The notes: a model not told the origin generated them from the sequence alone. A stretch of 46,780 bases of DNA from an uncultured Candidatus Peregrinibacteria bacterium (GCA_903822115.1 CAIJNU010000040.1:1-46780); one strand, 5' to 3'; shown: positions 1-8,971, counted from the first letter of the stretch. Numbers and translations are program-made.

Positions 1-1
1 C

Positions 2-107
2 GGATAACCCTCCACTCTCTTTGTTAGTTCCACAAATTGTTACCGTTAGGAGGGTAAAGGGGGTGTGGGGGACCTAGGGAACCGAACAAGGTTCCCTGGT
101 CCCCCAC
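2..107 (+). repeat. 106-bp dispersed hairpin repeat, copy 1
   Basis: The element is repeated as a near-identical inverted copy at 40247-40352, with the same length and only a few differences. It contains a long hairpin: the arm at 65-83 (with one bulged T at 75) pairs with 90-107 around the loop 84-89, giving 18 base pairs. The outer part (2-60) is unpaired but also conserved. It lies just past the 3' end of the minus-strand GT2 gene, in the same orientation relative to that gene as copy 2 has relative to rlmD. It could be a miniature mobile element, a structured 3' end or a small RNA. No ORF within it is credible. Confidence 0.85.
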
Positions 108-152
108 GAAAAGACACATGACGAAGAAAAAAGGTTGCTACGAAAGAGAAAA

Positions 153-1118
153 CTATTTTTTCGCGAACATCGCTGCGATCAGCGCACGGATGAGGAGGCG
201 GGGATGCCTGAGGAAGAAGTGCAGAGCCTCCGAAGCACCGGCCCCTCCCACGCCGCGCTTGCCGTCGATCCTCCCTCGAAACTTCTGCGCCAGCAGATCA
301 ATCTGCGAAAGGAGCGCACGCTTTACTTTTTTCCGTTCCTCCCCGCGCGGCAGGAGTGCGATGAGAGTAGAGAAGCAGCGCAATCGATCGAAGAGCCCCG
401 AACCGTTTCGATCATTGCGCATGCTCGCGCCCCCGGCATGGACGCGAAAGATGCCGAGCTCTTCTCGAAGCACTTCGATGTCCGTGAGCAGCAGGCATCG
501 CACCCAGTACTCGAGGTCGAGTCCTTGCGGCATTTTTTCCCGAAATATTCCCACACAATCCGTGAGTGAGCGTCGCAGCATCACGAAGCTCGGTTCGCCG
601 ATGAGGTTGGGCCACAGTCCCTCCTCCGCCCATTTCATCAGAAACGCCTTCCCGTTTCCCGCTTGCATCCGCTTGCGTCGTTCTTCCTGTACGCGCTCGA
701 ATCCTCCCTCGACGAGGAACGTCTGCGCATCTTCTCCTTCCGCTTTGTATGTATGGAAAGAGCTGACGAGGCCGACCGATGCGCTCTCACGGAAGATGTG
801 TACGTTCTTCTCGAGGTACTCGCGGTACCACAGATCGTCCTGGAAGAGGAACTGCACGAATTCTCCCCGCGCCTGTGCGAGACAGGCGTTCCAATTGCCG
901 GCGATCCCCAGACGTTCTTCGCTCCGTGCGAAGCGGATGCGTTCATCGCGCAGGAAGGGTTCGACGAGAGCGCGAACATCGATGCCGGACGCATCGTCAT
1001 GAATGAACAGTGTCCAGTGCGGATACGATTGATTCAGTACGGATCCCACCGCGGCCTGAAGAAAGGCGGGGTCGGGGTTGAACGTCGGCATGAGGATGCT
1101 GACTGTTTGGTGCTCCAT
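153..1118 (-). CDS. Family 2 glycosyltransferase
   Basis: This is a cytoplasmic GT-A glycosyltransferase that would add a sugar from a nucleotide donor to a surface glycan or lipid carrier. The 321-residue product opens with the family's nucleotide-binding strand (VSILMPTFNPDPAF), then SVLNQSYPHW and IHDDAS. The typical G-NWNACLAQARGEF segment and a QDD acidic motif near residue 100 follow. The C-terminus is basic and amphipathic. A GTG lies 11 codons upstream (1151), but I chose ATG 1118 because the conserved beta strand begins right after it and a TAAGCT -10-like hexamer (1126-1131) lies 7 nt before it. The donor and acceptor cannot be told from the sequence. Other glycan genes lie at 6271-11751. 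Confidence 0.85.
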   Translation of the reverse strand: MEHQTVSILMPTFNPDPAFLQAAVGSVLNQSYPHWTLFIHDDASGIDVRALVEPFLRDERIRFARSEERLGIAGNWNACLAQARGEFVQFLFQDDLWYREYLEKNVHIFRESASVGLVSSFHTYKAEGEDAQTFLVEGGFERVQEERRKRMQAGNGKAFLMKWAEEGLWPNLIGEPSFVMLRRSLTDCVGIFREKMPQGLDLEYWVRCLLLTDIEVLREELGIFRVHAGGASMRNDRNGSGLFDRLRCFSTLIALLPRGEERKKVKRALLSQIDLLAQKFRGRIDGKRGVGGAGASEALHFFLRHPRLLIRALIAAMFAKK

Positions 1119-1230
1119 CTCGCTCAGCTTAGAACATTTGTCGCACGCCACAAGTCTCGCTTCTCCGCCATTTTCAGCATCTTTTCTCCTTCCGTATCGA
1201 GCGATTTTGTCGCATCATGGATGCAGTTCC

Positions 1231-2985
1231 GTGCCTCGCGTTTCTCTCAAAATCGTCGGCGCTTCCGGTCAGGGGATCAACTCCATCGGAGAGATCCTTG
1301 CGAAGGGGCTCAAGCGCAGCGGCTACTGCGTGTTTGGATATCGCGAGTATCCGTCGCTCATCAAGGGCGGCCACGCAAGTTATCAACTCGATGTCTCCTC
1401 GGAGGAGATTGCCAGCACGGAGCGCACGGTGAATATTCTCGTCACACTCAATCATCACGGATTACAGAAGAATCTCGGAGATGTGAAGGAGGGGGGAGTG
1501 ATCGTCCATGCGGTGCAGGACTGGAAGTTCTCGGAGAGTGAACTCAAGCAGCTTTCACAGCGCAAGATCCGCGCCATCTTCCTCCCCGTCGATACGATTC
1601 TGGAAAAGTTGAAGGCGAAAGCAATTCTCGGGAATGTTCTCATCTCCGCGTTCGTCTGGGCGCTGCTCGGCCGAGACAAGGAATCCCTGAAGGCGCTCGT
1701 CGCGGAACGTTTCAAGAAGAAGCCGCAGCTCGTGGAAGCGAATATGCAGTGCATTGAGGAAGGATTTGGATTCACAGATCCCGCCGGTGCAGTGTCGATC
1801 GCGTTGCCACCACCACAGGATCGCTGGAAGAAGTGTCTGCTCATCACGGGAAGTCACGCGCTCGGGCTCGGAGCCGTCGCGGCGGGAGTTCGCTTCTTCG
1901 CGGGATATCCCATGACACCTTCAACGCCGCTGCTCACCGCAATGGCGGATATGCAGAACGAAACCGGCATGGCGATCAAGCAGGCTGAAGATGAGATCAC
2001 GGCGGCGCAGATGGTCTCCGGAGCGATGTATGCCGGCACGCGCGCTTTCACCACAACATCCGGCGGCGGGTTCGATCTCATGAGCGAGACGCTCTCGATG
2101 AACGGCATTATCGAGAACCCCGTCGTGTTCGTCGTCGCACAGCGGCCCGGCCCCGGCACGGGTCTTCCCACGTGGACCGCTCAGGCCGATCTCCTCATGA
2201 CGGTGTACACGGCGCACGGAGAATTCCCTCGTGCGGTGATCGGCGTCAGTGGCAGTGCGGATGCTTTTCCGCTCTTCGCCGGGGCCTTCAACCTTGCCGA
2301 GGAGTATCAGATTCCCGTCATCGTCCTCACGGATAAGCAGCTCATGGAGGGGCTCTACACGCAGGAGCCGTTCGATCCGTCGGCCGTCTCGATTCGTCGC
2401 GGCGCACTCGTCACGGATCCGGCGAAACTTGCGAAGCTTTCTGCGAATGACCGGTACGATCCGGCGACGAAGAGCGGCGTTTCCCAGAGGTGGCTTCCGG
2501 GGAGTGAGGCACAGACATTCTGTGCGCAGGCAGATGAGCACCGGCCCGACGGATCCTCCACCGAGGATGCGGCTGTGTCTCAGGCACAGATCAGCAAACG
2601 TTTGCGAAAAGGCGATGCGCTCAAAGCCGCTTTGCCCGAGCCCGAATTCTTCGGCAGCAAGCAGCCCGACATTCTGCTCATCGGATGGGGGAGCACGAAG
2701 ACGGTGATTCTCGATGCGTTGCGCGATGAGCAACTGCAGGGCAAGAAGGTCGGCTACCTCCACTACTCCTATCTCTGGCCGCTCAAGACCGACACCTTCG
2801 TCAAGCTTTCGAAGAGCGCGAAGAAGATCGTGCTCGTGGAAGGGAATGCGCAGGGTCAGCTCGGCAGTCTCCTGCGACAGGAGAGCGGCATCGAAATCCG
2901 CGAGAAGATTCTGAAGTTCGACGGACGTCCGTTCTTCTATGACGAGTTGATTGAGAGACTTCTTCCGATCGTTTCCAAATCATGA
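1231..2985 (+). CDS. korA: 2-oxoacid:ferredoxin oxidoreductase, fused gamma-alpha subunit
   Basis: The product would oxidatively decarboxylate a 2-oxoacid (2-oxoglutarate, pyruvate or a related acid) to the acyl-CoA while reducing ferredoxin, together with the beta subunit encoded next. Of 584 residues, about 1-190 are the gamma domain (GASGQG at 10-15, then a KGGHASYQ segment). About 203-400 are the alpha pyrimidine-binding domain (YPMTPSTP near 225, EDEITAAQ near 253, PGPGTGLPTW near 306). The C-terminal third is domain II. A single gamma-alpha chain is the usual KorA-type arrangement. No ATG lies near the domain start. GTG 1231, directly before the first strand, is the only sensible start. 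The stop overlaps korB by 4 nt. Substrate preference is not visible. Confidence 0.9.
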   Translation: MPRVSLKIVGASGQGINSIGEILAKGLKRSGYCVFGYREYPSLIKGGHASYQLDVSSEEIASTERTVNILVTLNHHGLQKNLGDVKEGGVIVHAVQDWKFSESELKQLSQRKIRAIFLPVDTILEKLKAKAILGNVLISAFVWALLGRDKESLKALVAERFKKKPQLVEANMQCIEEGFGFTDPAGAVSIALPPPQDRWKKCLLITGSHALGLGAVAAGVRFFAGYPMTPSTPLLTAMADMQNETGMAIKQAEDEITAAQMVSGAMYAGTRAFTTTSGGGFDLMSETLSMNGIIENPVVFVVAQRPGPGTGLPTWTAQADLLMTVYTAHGEFPRAVIGVSGSADAFPLFAGAFNLAEEYQIPVIVLTDKQLMEGLYTQEPFDPSAVSIRRGALVTDPAKLAKLSANDRYDPATKSGVSQRWLPGSEAQTFCAQADEHRPDGSSTEDAAVSQAQISKRLRKGDALKAALPEPEFFGSKQPDILLIGWGSTKTVILDALRDEQLQGKKVGYLHYSYLWPLKTDTFVKLSKSAKKIVLVEGNAQGQLGSLLRQESGIEIREKILKFDGRPFFYDELIERLLPIVSKS

Positions 2986-3869
2986 GTATTCCCCTCGATA
3001 GCAGCGGCCCCCAGATGAAGGACTACGCCTCGTCTCAGATGTGCACGTGGTGCGATGCATGCGGCGATTACGGCATCTGGACAGCGATCAAAAAAGCGCT
3101 TGTGGAACTCAAAATCCACCCATGGCAGGCGCTCCTCTGCTTCGATGTCGGGTGTCACGGAAACATGGCCGATAAGCTCAACGGGTATCGCTTCCACGGG
3201 CTTCACGGTCGTGTCATTCCCTTCGCGGCGGGCGCGAAGATCGCCAATCGCACATTGCCGGTGATCGCCGTCGGCGGAGACGGGGCGAGCTTCTCGGAGG
3301 GGGTCGGGCACCTTGTCCACGCAATCCGTTCCAATTATCCGATCGTCTTCATCCTCCACAACAACGCGAACTACGGGCTCACCACCGGCCAAGCCAGCGC
3401 GCTCACGCCGAAGGGGCAGAAGATGAACGTGAGTCCCAACGGCATTCCCGAGCGCATGCTCCCCTCGATGGATTTCGTCTTCTCTTTGCAACCGACCTTC
3501 GTGGCGCGTGGATTTTCCGGAGACATTCCGCAACTTACGGGGATCTTGAAAGAGGCGATCGCGCACCGCGGGTTCGCATTCGTCGACGTGCTGCAGTCCT
3601 GTCCGACGTACAACCACTTCGCGACGCACGACTACCTTCTCGAACACTGTTACGACGTGGGGAAAGAAGGGCATGATGCGAAGAACTTTGAGAAGGCGCG
3701 GCAGCTCGCCGTCGACACGTCGCAGCGCATCGCTACCGGCGTGCTCTATCGCGACGAAGACGTGCCGGACTTCTGCGAGGAGCTCGTGCCGAGGAAGGGG
3801 AAGACGACGGAATTGATCGAGGAGGTGCAGAGCGCGGACATCACGCGTTTCTATCCGGAATTCATCTGA
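2982..3869 (+). CDS. korB: 2-oxoacid:ferredoxin oxidoreductase, beta subunit
   Basis: This is the thiamine diphosphate-binding subunit partnering the gamma-alpha chain just upstream. ATG and the korA TGA overlap as ATGA, which implies translational coupling. The 295-residue protein has the cysteine motif C21-x2-C24-x2-C27, close to the cluster-binding pattern of KorB/PorB proteins. The ThDP/Mg2+ motif GGDGASFSEG is near residue 97, and NNANYGLTTGQAS is near 126, as in the family. CPTYN near residue 206 carries another typical cysteine. There is no separate ferredoxin-like delta subunit nearby, as is usual for the two-subunit form. With the hydrogenase at the window end, it fits a fermentative, ferredoxin-based metabolism. 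Confidence 0.92.
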   Translation: MSIPLDSSGPQMKDYASSQMCTWCDACGDYGIWTAIKKALVELKIHPWQALLCFDVGCHGNMADKLNGYRFHGLHGRVIPFAAGAKIANRTLPVIAVGGDGASFSEGVGHLVHAIRSNYPIVFILHNNANYGLTTGQASALTPKGQKMNVSPNGIPERMLPSMDFVFSLQPTFVARGFSGDIPQLTGILKEAIAHRGFAFVDVLQSCPTYNHFATHDYLLEHCYDVGKEGHDAKNFEKARQLAVDTSQRIATGVLYRDEDVPDFCEELVPRKGKTTELIEEVQSADITRFYPEFI

Positions 3870-3911
3870 TGGAAGCCAAAAAATCTACTTCTCCTTCACT
3901 ATACTGATTCC

Positions 3912-4586
3912 ATGCGCATCGATGTCCTGACGCTCTTCCCCGGGATGTTCAACGGGCCTCTCACCGAGAGCATCCTCGCGCGCGCGCAGGATCGAAAATT
4001 GCTGCAGGTGAATCTCCATGATTTGCGGCAGTTCGGAACGGGGAAGTACAGGCAGGTGGATGACTCTCCGTACGGAGGCGGGGCGGGAATGGTGATGCGA
4101 CCGGATGTGATCGTCCCGGCCATCGAGAAACTCGCGGAAGAGAAGAGGGGGAAGAAAAGTAACAAGAAGGAGAAACGTGCGTGGAGGATCTACCTCTCTC
4201 CGCGCGGCGAAAAATTGACGCAGGAGCGTGTGGAGAAGCTCGCGAAGAAGGATCGGCTCCTCCTCCTCTGCGGTCACTACGAAGGAATCGATCAACGTAT
4301 TTGCGACGGATGGATCGACGAGGAAATTTCCATCGGCGATTACGTCCTCACCGGCGGCGAACTTCCCGCGATGGTATTGATCGATGCGGTGGCGCGTCAG
4401 ATTCCGGGGGTGCTCGGCAAGGACGAATCCGCCGCCGCCGAGAGCTTCTCGAAGGCGCTCGATCGCAAGAAAGAGTATCCGCACTACACGCGACCCGAAG
4501 TCTTCCGTGGGAAGAAAGTTCCGCCCGTCCTCCTCTCCGGCAATCACCGGAAGATTGAGGAGTGGCGGAAGGATCACCTGCAATGA
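3912..4586 (+). CDS. trmD: tRNA (guanine-37-N1)-methyltransferase
   Basis: TrmD methylates N1 of G37 next to the anticodon using S-adenosylmethionine, which prevents +1 frameshifting. The 224-residue product shows the SPOUT knot signatures GGGAGMVMRP, LLLCGHYEGIDQRI and IGDYVLTGGELPAM, and ends with the family's LLSGNHRKIEEWR. The start ATG is preceded by a perfect-looking TATACT -10 box (3900-3905) ending 6 nt before it, so the mRNA is probably leaderless. The stop overlaps the next start as ATGA (4583-4586). It is slightly shorter than the E. coli protein but complete. Confidence 0.96.
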   Translation: MRIDVLTLFPGMFNGPLTESILARAQDRKLLQVNLHDLRQFGTGKYRQVDDSPYGGGAGMVMRPDVIVPAIEKLAEEKRGKKSNKKEKRAWRIYLSPRGEKLTQERVEKLAKKDRLLLLCGHYEGIDQRICDGWIDEEISIGDYVLTGGELPAMVLIDAVARQIPGVLGKDESAAAESFSKALDRKKEYPHYTRPEVFRGKKVPPVLLSGNHRKIEEWRKDHLQ

Positions 4587-4855
4587 ATATGCTCACCGAA
4601 CTCCAGCAGACATTGGCGCGAGAGGGAAAGGTCTCCTTCTCATTGCGCGTGCGTCCGAATGCTCGGCAAACCCAGATCGTTTCCGTGATGGAGGATGACA
4701 GCGTGAAGATCGCGCTCGCGGCGCCGGCAGAGGAAGGAAAGGCGAACGCGGAGTTGATCCGGTTTCTATCCGAACAATTTGGAGTCCATGCTTCTCACGT
4801 GGAGATTCTCGCCGGCGGAAGCGGCCGACGGAAGGTCGTGCGGATCTCAGCGTAA
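4583..4855 (+). CDS. YggU/DUF167 family protein
   Basis: This is a 90-residue protein of the DUF167 (YggU) family, whose function is not established. The conserved core FSLRVRPNARQTQIV, then the ALAAPAEEGKAN-ELI segment and the C-terminal EILAGGSGRRKVVRI are all present. The start is ATG 4583, overlapping the trmD stop. An upstream in-frame ATG at 4562 lies inside trmD and would add seven residues not seen in the family. It is very likely cotranscribed and coupled with trmD. Its 3' end overlaps the convergent membrane protein gene by 9 nt. Confidence 0.88.
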   Translation: MNMLTELQQTLAREGKVSFSLRVRPNARQTQIVSVMEDDSVKIALAAPAEEGKANAELIRFLSEQFGVHASHVEILAGGSGRRKVVRISA

Positions 4856-5530
4856 GCGCTTCTCCGTCCCCCTCAGAAATCCCGGTATCACTCCCGCGAG
4901 GCATCCCCACGCGAAGTACCAGAAGAGTTCGGTCCATGGTGTTCCCATCCAGAGCATCATGCCGAGCCGCGTCCCCCTAAGCAGCCACGCGTGCTCCCAC
5001 CAGTGCGGTGCGAGGAATCCGAAGAGGATGACGTAGAGCGGGATGGCGAGGAGTGTGAGGATCAATCCCGTCGCGAGAGCGGGCCAGAGGAGATCTCTGC
5101 GAATACCGATCATGATTCCCGCGATCAGAAGAAATAAAAGCGCACTCACGATGACCGAGTTGAAGCCGAGGGTGTTGACGAAGAGTAACATTCCGCCAAC
5201 GCCGAAGAGGAACAGTACGCTGAAGAGGAAGGAGTGCGGGACGCCGCGAAATTCCTCCTCACGTTTGAAGAACACATCGAAGAGCACGGCGGAGAATCCC
5301 GCAACGGCGAATCCCGCGAGCAAATCCTCGGGCACCGTGAAGCCGTAGATGATCGAGGGCGGGTGCCAGTAATCCTTCAAGTGCCAGAACTCCGAGAGGA
5401 TTCCCGCAATGGCTCCGATGATCCCCGCGCGCAGCAGCAAATGACGTTGGTCGCGTCGGGTGGCGTACGCTGCGAGCCACCAGGCGAGGAAGTACAAGCC
5501 GAGGATGGCGTAGGCGAAGCGTTCGATCAT
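4847..5530 (-). CDS. Seven-TM membrane protein of unknown function
   Basis: The 227-residue protein has about seven hydrophobic segments (roughly 4-22, 31-50, 67-88, 100-121, 124-142, 146-172 and 200-217). Tryptophan-rich patches such as SEFWHLKDYWHPP and GTPWTELFWYFAWG lie at the membrane boundaries. I do not recognise the family. A faint likeness to lycopene-cyclase-type domains is too weak to name it. ATG 5530 overlaps the TGA of the DsbA-like gene (ATGA at 5530-5527), which decides the start and implies translational coupling with that lipoprotein. A joint role in envelope biology is possible but unproven. Confidence 0.75.
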   Translation of the reverse strand: MIERFAYAILGLYFLAWWLAAYATRRDQRHLLLRAGIIGAIAGILSEFWHLKDYWHPPSIIYGFTVPEDLLAGFAVAGFSAVLFDVFFKREEEFRGVPHSFLFSVLFLFGVGGMLLFVNTLGFNSVIVSALLFLLIAGIMIGIRRDLLWPALATGLILTLLAIPLYVILFGFLAPHWWEHAWLLRGTRLGMMLWMGTPWTELFWYFAWGCLAGVIPGFLRGTEKRLR

Positions 5531-6204
5531 CGTTTCTGAGTGTGCTGGATCCATGCGCGCAGATCCGCGTACGGCTGCAGTCCGATTTTCTTCTCCTCTT
5601 GGAGGATCAGCGTCGGTGCGAGCGTTACGCCGTAGTGCAGAGCCAGCGATTCCTGCTCTTGTACTGCGGCGGAGGCAGCGGGGGAGGAGAGACAGGTAGT
5701 GAGTTTCGGGAGATCGAGACCGAGAGATTTAGCAGCGGAGAGCGTGGCCGTCTCTGAGTGCTTGGGGAGAGAGAAGAGCGCGTCGTGCATTACCATACCC
5801 TTCCCCTGCGCGGCGGCGCAGAAGAGTGTTCGCATTTCCCGCTCGCTCTCGGGATACTTCTTCATCGGCAGAATGGCGATCTCAAGATGCAACGTGCTGG
5901 GAGCGACGAAGTCCGTCTGCAGGCGGGGCACGTCTTGTTCGAAGAATTCCTTACAGTACGAGCAGGAGGGATTGGTGAAAGCAATGAGTGTGAGCGGCGC
6001 CGTGCTCTTGCCGATCTCCAGCAGGCTCCCCGACGTATAGGCGAATGGAAGAACAGCGACGGCTCTCTGCGAATCGATCGGGGACAGTGATGATGATGCG
6101 ATTTCGGAGGAGGTCCCCGTCTGTTGTGTCGACGGGGTGAGTGCAAAAGGCGTGCAAGCGGCGAGCAGCGGCAGCGCGAGGAAGAGGAAACGGAGCTTTC
6201 GCAT
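5527..6204 (-). CDS. DsbA-like thioredoxin-fold lipoprotein
   Basis: This is a predicted extracytoplasmic thiol-disulfide oxidoreductase anchored as a lipoprotein. The signal peptide ends in the lipobox LLAAC, with the lipidated cysteine at residue 17. A Ser/Thr-rich linker follows to about residue 60. Then comes a thioredoxin fold with the redox motif CSYC (near residue 82) in FTNPSCSYCKEFF, and the cis-Pro region LAPTLIL near the C-terminus. A TATCCT hexamer (6211-6216) ends 6 nt before ATG 6204, which suggests a leaderless start. It is followed by, and overlaps, the 7-TM gene. A second DsbA-like protein is at 31405-32004. Whether it oxidises or reduces thiols cannot be read from the sequence. 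Confidence 0.88.
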   Translation of the reverse strand: MRKLRFLFLALPLLAACTPFALTPSTQQTGTSSEIASSSLSPIDSQRAVAVLPFAYTSGSLLEIGKSTAPLTLIAFTNPSCSYCKEFFEQDVPRLQTDFVAPSTLHLEIAILPMKKYPESEREMRTLFCAAAQGKGMVMHDALFSLPKHSETATLSAAKSLGLDLPKLTTCLSSPAASAAVQEQESLALHYGVTLAPTLILQEEKKIGLQPYADLRAWIQHTQKR

Positions 6205-6270
6205 GCTTCGAGGATACCGCAGTCGCCTTCCTTATCCAAAAGACCGATGTGCTGTGCTACGATGCGGTGA

Positions 6271-7029
6271 GTGCCGGACGGGAATTTCGAAGCATCGGCG
6301 AAGGTGACGCTCCTGGGTGCTCCCATCGATGCGGTTTCGATGGACGAAACGGTGGCGAGGATTCATCGCTTCCTCGACGAACAGCGCCAGCATCAGATCA
6401 TCACCCCCAACAGCGAGATGCTCAGGGAGGCGGCGAAGAACCGCGAGTTTCGGGACGTGCTGAGTCGCAGCAGTCTCAATCTTCCCGACGGAGCGGGGCT
6501 TCTGCTTATGGCGCGCCTCACGGGGCAGAGACTCCCGTACCGCGTGACGGGAACGGATACGCTTCAGATCCTCTGCCGGGATCTCGGGCCGGAATATCCC
6601 GTGTTCTTTCTCGGCGCGGGGCCGGGCGTCGCCGAGCGCGCGGCGCAGGAGCTCAAGGCGAGAAATCCCCGATTGAAGATCGTCGGAACGTATGCCGGTT
6701 CTCCGAGCGAGAGCGACGCCGCGGACATCGTCGCGCGCATCAATGCGGCGAATCCCGTACTCCTCTTCGTTGCGTTCGGAGCTCCGCGTCAGGAAATGTG
6801 GATCGCGCAGCATCTCTCCTCGCTCACGAGCGTGAAAGTCGCGATGGGGATCGGCGGGGCTTTTGATTTCATCGCGGGCGTGCAGAAGCGCGCCCCCGCG
6901 CTCTTTCGATCAGTGGGGTTGGAGTGGCTCTGGCGCGTCGTGCGCGAGCCGAAGAGAATCGGGCGCATCTGGAATGCGGTCGTTGTGTTTCCGTCTCTCG
7001 TTGCACGGTACGGCAGGGAAGCTCCGTAG
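6271..7029 (+). CDS. WecG/TagA/CpsF family glycosyltransferase
   Basis: This family transfers N-acetyl-aminosugars such as ManNAc or ManNAcA onto undecaprenyl-linked GlcNAc in teichoic acid or enterobacterial common antigen-type pathways. The 252-residue product has the family motifs TPNSEMLREA, LNLPDGAGLLLMARL, FFLGAGPGVAE, FVAFGAPRQEMWI and GIGGAFDFIAG, and ends with the WLWR-REPKR segment. Start GTG 6271 has a TACGAT -10 box (6258-6263) 7 nt upstream. The UDP-GlcNAc 2-epimerase nearby would make UDP-ManNAc, the sugar this family typically uses, so the two genes make a coherent pair. The stop is 1 nt from the convergent small gene. Confidence 0.9.
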   Translation: MPDGNFEASAKVTLLGAPIDAVSMDETVARIHRFLDEQRQHQIITPNSEMLREAAKNREFRDVLSRSSLNLPDGAGLLLMARLTGQRLPYRVTGTDTLQILCRDLGPEYPVFFLGAGPGVAERAAQELKARNPRLKIVGTYAGSPSESDAADIVARINAANPVLLFVAFGAPRQEMWIAQHLSSLTSVKVAMGIGGAFDFIAGVQKRAPALFRSVGLEWLWRVVREPKRIGRIWNAVVVFPSLVARYGREAP

Positions 7030-7030
7030 A

Positions 7031-7345
7031 TCAGTGCAGCTGTTCTTCCAGTTCCACGAACCAGTTGTTCGGTCCGCGCCTGAGTCGGATGAGTTCGGAG
7101 CCGCTCTTCGTTTGCACGAGGTAGTCGCGTTCCTTGGTCTTCTCCCTCAGCAACGTACTCGAACTGATCTGTTCGTCGGGGAGGAGGAGGTAGAGAGCGA
7201 TGTCGGGCTTCTCCGTGAGCGCGGCTGTCAGGTTGAAGCTCGCGCGGGCGAGTGTCGCGGCGACGCCGACGATGAGCGCGCTGACGAGCACCGCCCAGAA
7301 GTACGTGTGCGTGAAGCGCAATTTCGATAGATTTTTGATGTCCAT
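7031..7345 (-). CDS. Small single-TM protein, unknown function
   Basis: This is a 104-residue protein with a cytoplasmic N-terminus (MDIKNLSKLRFTHTYF), one transmembrane segment at about 15-35 and an extracytoplasmic C-terminal domain of about 65 residues. I recognise no family. A TATAAT box (7356-7361) lies 10 nt before ATG 7345. A GTG two codons earlier (7351) is too close to that box to be the start. The much longer open frame running on to 7990 is a shadow of gpmI. The -10 box and the start of gpmI lie back to back in 7346-7396, so this is a divergent promoter region. Confidence 0.7.
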   Translation of the reverse strand: MDIKNLSKLRFTHTYFWAVLVSALIVGVAATLARASFNLTAALTEKPDIALYLLLPDEQISSSTLLREKTKERDYLVQTKSGSELIRLRRGPNNWFVELEEQLH

Positions 7346-7396
7346 GTTCACCACTATTATAGCGCAAATCGCTCCTCTGCGGTAGTGTAGAAGTCC

Positions 7397-8905
7397 GTGA
7401 AGAAGCTCTGTCTCATCATCATCGATGGATTCGGCGTTGCGCCTCCCGGCCCCGGGAATGCGCGTCTTCTGGCCAAAATGCCGACGATAACGCGCTTGGA
7501 GAAGGAGGTGCCCAATGTGATCATGGCCGCTTCGGGGAACGCGGCGGGGTTGCCTCAGGGGCAGCAGGGGGCGAGTGAGCCGGGTCACCTCGTGATGGGG
7601 GCAGGGCGCATCGTGTGGCAGCCGCTTGAGGAAATTAATCTCGCCATACGATCGAAGAAATTTTTCGGAAATCCCGTTCTCGTTTCCGCGTGCGATCGGG
7701 CGAAAGTGAGGAAGGTTCCGCTTCACCTCTTCGTCATTTTCTCCTTCGGCGGTGTGCACGGTCACATCGATCACCTCTTTGCCATGATGGAGCTTGCGAA
7801 GGAGCGCGGTGTCGAGGAAGTGATTCTTCATCTCGTCGGTGACGGTCGCGATGTTCCCAAGCAGCAGTTCTGCAAGGACTTCGAAGTGCTCTGCGAGAAG
7901 CTGAAGACGATGCCCTTCGCGAAAGTCGCGTCTCTCATCGGTCGGTACTATGCGATGGATCGTGACAAGCAGTACGCGGATCGCACGCAACTCTCCTACC
8001 GTTTACTGACACAGGGGGAGGGGGAGGAGGTCGAGGATCTGTGCGACGGTGCGAAGCGATGGTACGACAGCGCTCCCGAGGATCAGAAGACCGACTACTA
8101 CATCCGTCCGCTCAAGACGAAAGATTTTCGGGAGGTGAAACCCGGTGACGTTTTCGTCGATCTCAATTTCCGGTCCGATCGCCAGATACAGATCGTCTCG
8201 GCATTGAACAATGAGACGTTTGAGGAATTTCCCCGGCCGATTCGCATCGAGGATGTGGTCTGCATGGGGCCGTACTCGGATCATCTCCCCGTTGCGTATC
8301 CCGCAACACCCGTTCCCAATACATTGGGAGAGGTTGTGTCGAAGGCGGGGCTGAAGCAGTTGAGGATCGCGGAGACGGACAAGATGGCGCACGTGACGTT
8401 CTTCTTCAATGCGCAGAGACAGGAGCCTTTTGGGGGAGAGGATCGCATTCTCATCGAATCTCCGAAAGTGCCGAACTTCGCCGAGGCTCCCGAAATGAGT
8501 GCGGAGAAACTTACGACGACATTGATCGAAAAGGTTGAGACTGAGATGTATGGTTTCATCGTTGCCAACTACGCCAATCCCGATCTCGTGGGACACGGCG
8601 CCGATCTTGCAGCGGAAATCATTGCCTGCGAAACCGTCGATAAAAATCTTGCGCGACTCCTCCCCATACTCGATGCGCATGGGTACGACTGGATCGTCAC
8701 AGCGGATCATGGCAATGCGGAGGAGAAGTACCTTCGGGGGACGACGACTATTTCTCCGAGCCATACGACGAATCCCGTACAGACATTCGTGCACTCATCG
8801 CTTATCACCTCTTCCGATCAGCTGAAACAATGCACGGGCATCAAGGATATCGCGCCTCTCTGCTTGAAGATTCTCGGTCTCCCCGTCCCTGCTGAAATGC
8901 GGTGA
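7397..8905 (+). CDS. gpmI: 2,3-bisphosphoglycerate-independent phosphoglycerate mutase
   Basis: GpmI interconverts 3- and 2-phosphoglycerate in glycolysis with a two-Mn2+ alkaline-phosphatase-type site. The 502-residue product has the metal-binding start LIIIDGFG and the phosphoserine loop GASEPGHL (family: GNSEVGHL, so the catalytic Ser is kept but its neighbours differ). It also has VHGHIDHL, GDGRDV, the GRYYAMDRD segment, NFRSDR, and the C-terminal metal residues in TADHGNAEEK and SPSHTTNPV. The length is normal. The start is GTG 7397, with a TAGTGT -10-like hexamer (7383-7388) 8 nt before it. It is the only glycolytic gene in this window. Confidence 0.95.
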   Translation: MKKLCLIIIDGFGVAPPGPGNARLLAKMPTITRLEKEVPNVIMAASGNAAGLPQGQQGASEPGHLVMGAGRIVWQPLEEINLAIRSKKFFGNPVLVSACDRAKVRKVPLHLFVIFSFGGVHGHIDHLFAMMELAKERGVEEVILHLVGDGRDVPKQQFCKDFEVLCEKLKTMPFAKVASLIGRYYAMDRDKQYADRTQLSYRLLTQGEGEEVEDLCDGAKRWYDSAPEDQKTDYYIRPLKTKDFREVKPGDVFVDLNFRSDRQIQIVSALNNETFEEFPRPIRIEDVVCMGPYSDHLPVAYPATPVPNTLGEVVSKAGLKQLRIAETDKMAHVTFFFNAQRQEPFGGEDRILIESPKVPNFAEAPEMSAEKLTTTLIEKVETEMYGFIVANYANPDLVGHGADLAAEIIACETVDKNLARLLPILDAHGYDWIVTADHGNAEEKYLRGTTTISPSHTTNPVQTFVHSSLITSSDQLKQCTGIKDIAPLCLKILGLPVPAEMR

Positions 8906-8971
8906 AGGAAGTCGGAGGAAAGAATCGCAACCAATTTCCCTTCGCGCGCACCCGACGCTATTCTGTGGTCG

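Noticed and set aside
7346..7990. Extension of the small TM gene to 319 residues
   Set aside because: The upstream part is antisense to gpmI, and the TATAAT box at 7356-7361 places the start at 7345.
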